A stretch of DNA of 64,000 nt from Rickettsiales bacterium. GTDB taxonomy: Bacteria > Pseudomonadota > Alphaproteobacteria > Rickettsiales > JABCZZ01. Positions 58,195 through 64,000 of the stretch are shown here, in pieces; positions within the stretch are counted from its first letter, which is position 1; every line of letters begins with the position of its first letter. The position numbers and the translations under genes were made by a program. Location: positions 62,001-126,000 of the forward strand of contig DASTXE010000003.1 of the NCBI GenBank assembly GCA_035765535.1, in the 5' to 3' direction. The notes below the pieces were generated by a model. It was not told where the DNA came from, did no database searches, and saw only the letters and a list, made by a program, of their open reading frames with translations.

Positions 58195-59499
58195 TTACAG
58201 CAGCAAAAGGCTCGGGCTTTCCACATAGCGCTTGAAAGCGGCCAGGAATTCCGCACCGAGCGCGCCGTCCACCACGCGGTGATCGACCGAAAGCGTGGCA
58301 TCCATAACGTTAGCAACCACCATCTGGCCCTTCTTCACGACCACACGCTCTTCACCCGCGCCAACGGCCAGAATGCAGCCCTGCGGCGGGTTGATGATAG
58401 CGGCGAAATGCTTCACGCCGTACATGCCGAGATTGGAGATGCTGAAACCGCCGCCTTGGAATTCTTCCGGCTTAAGCTTGCCTGCGCGTGCGCGCGCTGC
58501 GAGGTCTTTCATCTCGCTGGAAATCTGCATGGCGCTCTTCTGGTCGGCATTGCGCACGATCGGGGTGATAAGACCGCCATCGGTCGCAACGGCAACGGAG
58601 ATATCCACGTTGTTGAAGCGGTAGATCGCTTCGTCCGTCCACATGGCGTTTGCACCCGGAATGCGCTTGAGCGCCAGTGCCGTCGCTTTAATGATGAGGT
58701 CGTTCACCGAAAGCTTGTAAGCCGGTTTGCCTTCTTTGCCCGCCAGCACTTCGGCTTCGGTGTTGAGTTCCTTGCGCACTTCGAGCAGCTTGTCGAGCTC
58801 GACCGAGACCGTCAGGTAGAAATGCGGCACAAATTGCTTAGATTCAGTCAGACGACGCGCGATGACCTTACGCATATTGTTGTTCGGAAGCGTGACATAT
58901 TCCTGCGGATTACGCACCACGAAACCGCGAGCGCCGCCGCCGGAAGATTTAGCCTTTTCCACGTCTGCGCGTACCACGCGACCATGCGGGCCGGTGCCCT
59001 GGATCATGCCGACCGGAATGCCTGCTTCAGCGGCAATGCGCTTGGCCAGCGGAGAAGCGAATACTTTGCCGCCCTGCTGGAAGCTCGGAGCGGGCATGGA
59101 AACTGGCGGCGGCGGTGCAAAGCTCGGCGCGGAGGGGAGAGACGGTGCAGGGGCAGCTGCAGGAGCAGCTGCGGTCTGCGGTGCGGCTTCTTTCTTCGGC
59201 TCTTCCTTCTTTTCTGCTGCTTTGGGCTTGTAGCTGTCCAATGCTTTCTTGTCTTCGCCTTCCGCAAGCATCAGCGCAATGACTTCATTCACCTTAACGC
59301 CCTGTGCGCCTTCAGCCACAAGAATTTTGCCGAGCACGCCTTCATCGACGGCTTCGACTTCCATCGTCGCCTTGTCGGTTTCGATTTCAGCGATCACCTG
59401 ACCGGCCTTAATCTTGTCGCCTTCCTTCTTGATCCATTTAGCGAGATTGCCTTCGGTCATGGTGGGCGAAAGGGCGGGCATCAGAATTTCAATCGGCAT
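58195..59499 (-). CDS. pdhC: Dihydrolipoamide acetyltransferase, E2 of pyruvate dehydrogenase
   Basis: 434 aa. One lipoyl domain (residues 1-80; Lys43 in [13 protein letters not shown]), an Ala/Pro linker, the peripheral subunit-binding domain ([20 protein letters not shown]), and the catalytic domain ending in [13 protein letters not shown] (His407, Asp411). It passes acetyl groups from E1 to CoA. It is last in the leftward operon pdhA, pdhB, SIMPL, SIMPL-like, pdhC; the E3 gene (lpd) is not in the window. Confidence 0.96.
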   Translation of the reverse strand: MPIEILMPALSPTMTEGNLAKWIKKEGDKIKAGQVIAEIETDKATMEVEAVDEGVLGKILVAEGAQGVKVNEVIALMLAEGEDKKALDSYKPKAAEKKEEPKKEAAPQTAAAPAAAPAPSLPSAPSFAPPPPVSMPAPSFQQGGKVFASPLAKRIAAEAGIPVGMIQGTGPHGRVVRADVEKAKSSGGGARGFVVRNPQEYVTLPNNNMRKVIARRLTESKQFVPHFYLTVSVELDKLLEVRKELNTEAEVLAGKEGKPAYKLSVNDLIIKATALALKRIPGANAMWTDEAIYRFNNVDISVAVATDGGLITPIVRNADQKSAMQISSEMKDLAARARAGKLKPEEFQGGGFSISNLGMYGVKHFAAIINPPQGCILAVGAGEERVVVKKGQMVVANVMDATLSVDHRVVDGALGAEFLAAFKRYVESPSLLLL

Positions 59500-59530
59500 A
59501 GGACTCTCTTATCAATAAATAAATAATCGG

Positions 59531-60001
59531 TTACTGGACGATGGGCGGATTAACTACGGGATTGCAGCCACCACGATTGTAGGTGTTGACGTTCAGGCTA
59601 GCTTGGTAGCCTTTCTTAACTAAGGCGGCCATTACGCCGATAGCTTTATCGGAAGGGGCGATTTTAAAGCTGGCGTTGCCGCTCAGGTTATAGCGCCCGC
59701 CATTCTGATTATTGTAGCCATAAGGGCGTTGCGCATTAATATTATAATTCAGCGATTGCATGGTGAATTCTTCTGCGCCTGCATCCTTTGCAATCTTTTC
59801 AAGCCCGGAAAATTCACGGTCAAACTGCTGCTTAATGACATCAATATCGGCATCGCTATCATTAAACTGAAGGGAAATAGAGGCGTTTTCGCTAAGGCAG
59901 TTGCCGGTCGGGGAAGGCGCCATAACCCTCGCTGTGCTGGCAGTAGCATAAAGCATCAGGGTGATAACGAGAGCTGAAATGGAGAAATAAAAATATTTCA
60001 T
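59531..60001 (-). CDS. Secreted SIMPL-like protein, reduced
   Basis: 156 aa with a signal peptide (YFSISALVITLMLYATAS). The middle (residues ~75-140) looks by eye like a shortened SIMPL domain: FTMQSLNYNINAQ, then YNLSGNASFKIAPSDKAIGV and ALVKKGYQASLNVN match in order the pattern of its neighbour at 60018. It lacks that domain's N-terminal and C-terminal parts. Two Cys remain. It sits between the SIMPL gene and pdhC in the pdh operon. Function unknown. Confidence 0.5.
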   Translation of the reverse strand: MKYFYFSISALVITLMLYATASTARVMAPSPTGNCLSENASISLQFNDSDADIDVIKQQFDREFSGLEKIAKDAGAEEFTMQSLNYNINAQRPYGYNNQNGGRYNLSGNASFKIAPSDKAIGVMAALVKKGYQASLNVNTYNRGGCNPVVNPPIVQ

Positions 60002-60017
60002 GCGGAGTTATCCCTTG

Positions 60018-60740
60018 TTATTTGATCTGGTATGTCACGGTCACTTCCTGGCGGACTTCCATCAGGCCTGCGGGAAGATTAGGAGCGGCATCGGCGCTGG
60101 CGACTGACATCGCGCGCATCGCCATCATCGGCATCGGGCGTGGCGGTGTTACAGAGGCGCCTTCCTGGATATCGAGAGGCTTTTCCAGCGTCATCTGGGC
60201 AACGGAGGCCAGCTGTGTCGCTTTGTCATGCGCATTGCGCAGGGCCTGGTCCAGAGTATCCTGCTTCACCTTTTCCTCATGCTGCAGCGAATAGGAAACG
60301 CTGCCCACTTCGTTGATGCCCAGATTAACCACGCTATCCATGAAATCGGCAAGTTTCAGCAGATCCTTAATCTTGAAATCGATGGTGGTCGAAACCTGAT
60401 AACCGGTAAGGTGCTGCCTGCCGTTTGTATAATCATACATTGGGCTGACAGAAGTGGAGGCGGTCTGCATGTCGTCCTTCGCGATGCCTTGCTGTTCTGC
60501 AAGCTTCAGCAATGCGCGCAGTTTCTCGTCATGCTTCTGCTTGGCTGCTTTCAGCTTTACATTCTGCTCCTGCACGGTCACCGGCAGCATCACCTGATCG
60601 GGAGCAACCTTTGTCACCGCTTCGCCGTGCACGGTCAGCGTGGCAAGCTTATCGTCCTTTACTCCCTCTGCAAGAGCAGCGGAAGAAAACGGAACCAGCA
60701 GTAACAAAAGCATCAACAGGCGCATGATGTTCCTCACCAA
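60018..60740 (-). CDS. SIMPL-domain (DUF541) secreted protein
   Basis: 240 aa. Signal peptide LLMLLLLLVPFSSAALA, then ATLTVHGEAVTKVAPDQVML, the standard SIMPL start, LKAAKQKHDEKLRALLKLAE, TASTSVSPMYDYTNGRQHL and LDQALRNAHDKATQLASVAQ. Members are periplasmic or outer-membrane proteins of unknown biochemical role. It is between pdhB and pdhC, 3 bp after pdhB, an unusual position for an exported protein inside a cytosolic enzyme operon. Confidence 0.88.
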   Translation of the reverse strand: MVRNIMRLLMLLLLLVPFSSAALAEGVKDDKLATLTVHGEAVTKVAPDQVMLPVTVQEQNVKLKAAKQKHDEKLRALLKLAEQQGIAKDDMQTASTSVSPMYDYTNGRQHLTGYQVSTTIDFKIKDLLKLADFMDSVVNLGINEVGSVSYSLQHEEKVKQDTLDQALRNAHDKATQLASVAQMTLEKPLDIQEGASVTPPRPMPMMAMRAMSVASADAAPNLPAGLMEVRQEVTVTYQIK

Positions 60741-60743
60741 AGT

Positions 60744-61730
60744 TTAGTTGCTACGGTAGCAGGCCTTCTTTGCAGCTTCCACGATATCCTCGACGCGGGG
60801 CAGGGCCAGCTTTTCCAGATTAGCGGCGTAAGGAAGCGGAACGTCTTTGCCCGCAACGCGTTCCACTGGCGCATCCAGATAGTCGAAAGCCTTTTCCATG
60901 ATAATGGCGCAGATTTCCGAACCCATGCCCGCCACCGGCCAGCCTTCCTCAACGGAAATGCAGCGGCTGGTTTTCTGGACGGATTCGACAATCGTGTCCG
61001 TGTCGAGCGGGCGCAGCGTGCGCAAATCGATCACTTCCGCGTTGATGCCCTGCTGTGCCAGTTCTTCAGCAGCCTTGAGCGCGAGGCCAACGGTAATGGA
61101 GAAGGCCGTGATCGTAATATCGGTCCCTTCGCGTAAGATCGCAGCTTTGCCGATGGGAACCGTGTAGTCATTGTCATCCGGCACGTCGAAGCTCTGCCCG
61201 TACAGGATTTCATTTTCCAGGAAGATTACGGGATTCGGGTCGCGGATCGCGGATTTCAGCAAGCCCTTTGCATCGGCAGCGGAGTAGGGAGCGACGACTT
61301 TCAGCCCCGGTACATGCGCATACCAGCTTGCATAGCACTGTGAGTGCTGTGCAGCTACGCGTGAAGCCGCGCCGTTAGGGCCGCGGAACACGATCGGGCA
61401 GCGTATCTGGCCGCCGGACATGTAATGCGTCTTGGCGGCGGAGTTGATGATCTGGTCCATCGCCTGCATGGCGAAGTTGAACGTCATGAATTCGACAATC
61501 GGTTTGATGCCCATCATCGAAGCGCCGACTGCAAGGCCGGTAAAGCCGTGCTCAGTGATCGGGGTGTCGACTACGCGCCTGTCTCCGAACTCCTGCAGCA
61601 GGCCTTGCGTTACTTTGTACGCGCCCTGATATTCGGCAACTTCTTCGCCCATGACGAAAACGTCCTTGTCGCGGCGCATTTCTTCCGCCATTGCGTCTCT
61701 CAGTGCTTCTCTTACGGTCAATGTAGCCAT
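60744..61730 (-). CDS. pdhB: Pyruvate dehydrogenase E1 beta
   Basis: Start at [14 protein letters not shown] (ATG 61728-61730), after the 30 bp spacer from pdhA; an upstream in-frame extension from 61760 is less likely. Seen: [39 protein letters not shown], and [16 protein letters not shown]. 328 aa, without the N-terminal lipoyl domain that many alphaproteobacterial E1-beta proteins carry; a lipoyl-free E1-beta is found in Rickettsiales and others. It forms the E1 heterotetramer with pdhA. Confidence 0.95.
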   Translation of the reverse strand: MATLTVREALRDAMAEEMRRDKDVFVMGEEVAEYQGAYKVTQGLLQEFGDRRVVDTPITEHGFTGLAVGASMMGIKPIVEFMTFNFAMQAMDQIINSAAKTHYMSGGQIRCPIVFRGPNGAASRVAAQHSQCYASWYAHVPGLKVVAPYSAADAKGLLKSAIRDPNPVIFLENEILYGQSFDVPDDNDYTVPIGKAAILREGTDITITAFSITVGLALKAAEELAQQGINAEVIDLRTLRPLDTDTIVESVQKTSRCISVEEGWPVAGMGSEICAIIMEKAFDYLDAPVERVAGKDVPLPYAANLEKLALPRVEDIVEAAKKACYRSN

Positions 61731-61760
61731 GTGTCGGTCTCTGTAATGTTTGAGTTGCAA

Positions 61761-62771
61761 TTAGTCGATGGTGATATTCGTCCAGAGTTCGGATTCATCC
61801 GGCTCCGGTGAAGTCTTGGCGAATTCAGCTGCGTCGTTGACGATTTCCTTGATCTCGGCTTCGATGCTCTTGAGTTTGTTTTCGTCAGCTACCTTGCCGC
61901 CCAGAATTTTAGCCTTCAGGCGTTCGATAGGGTCGCGCTGTTCCTTATACATTTCGACTTCTTCCTTGCTGCGGTATTTTGCAGGATCGGACATCGAGTG
62001 GCCGCGGTAACGGTAGGTCTTCATTTCCAGCAGGAACGGACCTTTGCCTGCGCGGCAATGCGCCACGGCTTCGTCCGCTGCTTCCTTCACGGCGATGACA
62101 TCCATGCCGTCCACCTGCTTGCCGGGAATACCGAACGCTTCGCCGCGGCGGTAGAGTTCCGTGGTGGAAGAGCTGCGCTTTACCGAAGTGCCCATCGCGT
62201 ATTCGTTGTTTTCGATCACGTAGATCACCGGCAAATGCCACAGGCTGGCCATGTTGAAGGCTTCATACACCTGGCCCTGGTTGGCGGAGCCGTCACCGAA
62301 ATAGGTAAGGCATACGCGGTCAGTGCCGTTATATTTATTGGCGAATGCGATGCCGGTGCCGATGGGAACCTGCGCGCCGACAATGCCGTGGCCGCCGTAA
62401 AAGTTATTTTCTACCGAGAACATATGCATCGAGCCGCCTTTGCCGCGCGAGAAGCCGTCGATACGGCCGGTCAGTTCTGCCATAATGCCGCGCGCTTCCA
62501 TGCCGCAGGCGAGCATATGGCCGTGGTCGCGGTAGCTCGTGATGACGGAGTCACCCTTGCCGATGGCATTCTGCATGCCGATCACGACAGCTTCCTGCCC
62601 GATATACAAATGGCAGAAACCGCCGATCAGGCCCATGCCGTAAAGCTGGCCGGCCTTTTCCTCGAAGCGGCGTATTAGAAGCATCTCGCGGTAGTATTTC
62701 AGTAGGTCCGGTTTGCTGCGGGCGGCGGGGGTGGATTTCTGGTTGATTTTTTCAATTGCGGCCTTGGCCAT
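61761..62771 (-). CDS. pdhA: Pyruvate dehydrogenase E1 alpha
   Basis: Start at MAKAAIEKINQKS (ATG 62769-62771), with GGAGA just upstream; a longer in-frame start at 62804 lacks this site. 336 aa. The ThDP/Mg motif is GDGSANQGQVYEAFNMASLW followed by VIENN; KYYREMLLIRRFEEKAGQL and the phosphorylation-loop-like YRYRGHSMSDPAKYR are standard for E1-alpha. First gene of the pdh operon. Confidence 0.96.
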   Translation of the reverse strand: MAKAAIEKINQKSTPAARSKPDLLKYYREMLLIRRFEEKAGQLYGMGLIGGFCHLYIGQEAVVIGMQNAIGKGDSVITSYRDHGHMLACGMEARGIMAELTGRIDGFSRGKGGSMHMFSVENNFYGGHGIVGAQVPIGTGIAFANKYNGTDRVCLTYFGDGSANQGQVYEAFNMASLWHLPVIYVIENNEYAMGTSVKRSSSTTELYRRGEAFGIPGKQVDGMDVIAVKEAADEAVAHCRAGKGPFLLEMKTYRYRGHSMSDPAKYRSKEEVEMYKEQRDPIERLKAKILGGKVADENKLKSIEAEIKEIVNDAAEFAKTSPEPDESELWTNITID

Positions 62772-62915
62772 GACGTCTCCAAAAATAAACGATGATTTTC
62801 CCACACCCCTTATAACAAGCGCTATCCGCCAAAAGCAAATGATTTCTGAACAGAACCTATTAACAAAACCGCAGGTTGCTTGTAAAATTATTGATATAAA
62901 TCAGCGGCAAGGTAT

Positions 62916-63152
62916 ATGGACCGGATTTTTTACATCAATGTTTTCTGCGACCGGCACGGGGAAATCCATTATTCGAGCGAAGAATTCAGCATATATCAGA
63001 ATAGGATAGAGAGCCTGAATGAGGTGCTGGACGATGCGCTGCGGCTTGTGGCGCTCGAGGAATGGAGCTATATCGGCACTTTAAGCTCAGATGCAGGTAT
63101 ATCTGCAATTATAACAGAGGAGATGAGTAAGCTGCGCGCAAGTCAGTCATAA
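62916..63152 (+). CDS. Small protein of unknown function
   Basis: 78 aa. AAGG 6 bp before the ATG supports the start. MDRIFYINVFCDRHGEIHYS then ALRLVALEEWSYIGTLSSD; no signal peptide, no membrane segment. I do not recognise a family. It is divergent from pdhA, with 144 bp between starts. Confidence 0.5.
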   Translation: MDRIFYINVFCDRHGEIHYSSEEFSIYQNRIESLNEVLDDALRLVALEEWSYIGTLSSDAGISAIITEEMSKLRASQS

Positions 63153-63172
63153 TCTGCTGCCCTCATTGAATA

Positions 63173-63721
63173 CTATCGTACGATAACGACAGGAGGGGGG
63201 AGCGGGGTAAGCGTTGCTTTCTCTTTTTCCGTAACAACGGAATTATCTGCAGTGTCTTCGATCCAGCTTATGGAATAAGGACGTTCTGTAAGATTAATTG
63301 TCCAGTACGCAGTCATGCTACCCTTTACAATATAGTGTGCACCTGGTTTTGCATCGAGCACGATGAGACTTCTGGTAACACCGTAACCGTTTGTGGCTAA
63401 TACGGTAACGGTATGCATGCCCGGCTCTAACAAGATGGTATGATTATAACAATTCCGCATACTTTGCACATACGAGCACTCCTTATCCTTAACAAATACA
63501 CCGTCAATTTCTGTTACATGCCAATATTGATTCGCCTGTATAAGGCCTGGATTGACAAGTGAACCGGTGATGGTCGCGTTTTTTGCGCTGGGAGCGGGCG
63601 GCATATATTCAGACAATGAATCTTCTGAAGGGGGAGTACTGTGTGGAGCGCATCCAATAAGAACGACGCAAAAAAGAAGAGCAAAAAACTGGCGGTTAGA
63701 GAAGGCGAATCTAAAATTCAT
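63173..63721 (-). CDS. Putative lipoprotein
   Basis: 182 aa. Lipobox VLIGCAP (Cys24) after a hydrophobic signal. The mature part has PPAPSAKNATITGSLVNPG, ECSYVQSMRNCYNHTILLEP and GAHYIVKGSMTAYWTINL, a beta-rich pattern similar to PEGA-type or lipocalin-like small outer-membrane lipoproteins. Two Cys near residues 80 and 88 could form a disulfide. No family is certain. Confidence 0.65.
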   Translation of the reverse strand: MNFRFAFSNRQFFALLFCVVLIGCAPHSTPPSEDSLSEYMPPAPSAKNATITGSLVNPGLIQANQYWHVTEIDGVFVKDKECSYVQSMRNCYNHTILLEPGMHTVTVLATNGYGVTRSLIVLDAKPGAHYIVKGSMTAYWTINLTERPYSISWIEDTADNSVVTEKEKATLTPLPPPVVIVR

Positions 63722-63794
63722 TACTAATCCTATCTGTCGATCTCGCCAACATGTAGCAAACCGGCACGATTATGCAATATATTATCCGAACATG

Positions 63795-63824
63795 AAAAAA
63801 GGCCGCACGAAGCGGCCTTTTCTC
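63795..63824. terminator. Terminator downstream of rpoC
   Basis: GGCCGC-ACGAA-GCGGCC stem with an A tract on the left and T-rich sequence on the right, so it works for leftward transcription from rpoC and also for rightward transcription. Confidence 0.85.
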
Positions 63825-63844
63825 GTTTTGCGTTAAGCAATCAC

Positions 63845-64000
63845 CTAGCTGCCGGTAAGAGCAGCGGGATGATCGTCGCCGGAATCGTTCTGATTTGCGG
63901 CATTCTGATCGTCCAGCAGCTTGTCCTGTGCCTTGGCGATTTTCTTCATGCGCATCATCTGCGCACCCGTACCGGCCGGAATCAGGCGACCTACGATCAC
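63845..64000 (-). CDS. rpoC: RNA polymerase beta' subunit, C-terminal end
   Basis: Only the last 51 codons are in the window, read leftward to a TAG stop. VIVGRLIPAGTG is the conserved end of RpoC. The tail after it (QMMRMKKIAKAQDKLLDDQN, then AANQNDSGDDHPAALTGS) is species-specific. Strong identity; the rest of the gene is to the right of the window. Confidence 0.95.
   Translation of the reverse strand: MIVGRLIPAGTGAQMMRMKKIAKAQDKLLDDQNAANQNDSGDDHPAALTGS

Noticed and set aside
1..64000. tRNA, rRNA, CRISPR arrays, insertion sequences or prophage
   Set aside because: I looked for tRNA T-arm motifs, regular direct repeats with spacers, transposase motifs and phage structural gene runs and found none. 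The only mobile-like signals are the palindromic elements.

Overview
The window is ordinary chromosomal sequence of an alphaproteobacterium, roughly 55% GC by eye. The evidence is an NtrY/NtrX pair, a DUF2155 protein before ftsX, the glyA-nrdR-ribD order, a split E1 pyruvate dehydrogenase (pdhA/pdhB), ybgC-tolQRA and glnD. I cannot fix the order. Palindromic repeats inserted inside coding sequence recall Rickettsia palindromic elements, and the E1-beta without a lipoyl domain would also suit a relative of Rickettsiales, Holosporales or Micavibrio-like lineages. I saw no tRNA, rRNA, CRISPR array, transposase or intact prophage.

Layout. 0-5 kb: start of a transaldolase, priA carrying three repeat insertions, a prepilin-like protein, a secreted TIM-barrel-like protein. 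5-12.5 kb: glyA, nrdR, ribD, a membrane-anchored hydrolase, recA and alaS; the last ~125 codons of alaS are suddenly AT-rich. 12.5-19 kb, mostly leftward: a TadD-like TPR lipoprotein, then the operon GNAT-Fis fusion, ntrY, ntrX, pseudopilin. 19-21.8 kb: glmM, a small conserved protein, thiD. 21.7-29.2 kb: a compact accessory block (desaturase, two methyltransferases, Gfo/Idh oxidoreductase, ATP-grasp ligase, DegT aminotransferase, glycosyltransferase-like protein), probably making a modified surface sugar or small amide. 29.2-41.6 kb, mostly leftward housekeeping: PhnA-like protein, gpmI, phoU, rlmH, rsfS, a nucleotidyltransferase-like protein, glnD, SDR/MarR pair, entericidin, ndk, then DUF2155-ftsX-gmhB-ydcF. 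41.7-46 kb: hydrolase and divergent XRE regulator with a clear operator, then ybgC-tolQRA. 46-54.8 kb: patatin, YfiR-like protein, LuxR solo, acetoacetate decarboxylase, a large GT2 enzyme, a lipoprotein, an EamA transporter and a nitronate monooxygenase-like enzyme. 55-58 kb: a small protein with possible tail-completion fold, cobA, two prepilin-like genes. 58-64 kb: the pdh operon with two SIMPL-type genes between E1-beta and E2, small proteins and the end of rpoC.

Most notable. (1) A modular palindromic repeat family (about eight copies, with a second family often beside it) sits inside priA three times in frame, inside a prepilin leader, and exactly at gene ends. (2) alaS is mosaic in composition. 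(3) A GNAT acetyltransferase fused to an NtrC-type Fis helix-turn-helix heads the ntrYX operon. (4) Two near-identical lux-box-like palindromes lie upstream of yfiR (next to luxR) and upstream of the small gene before cobA. (5) The 21.7-29.2 kb accessory block has an unusual enzyme set.
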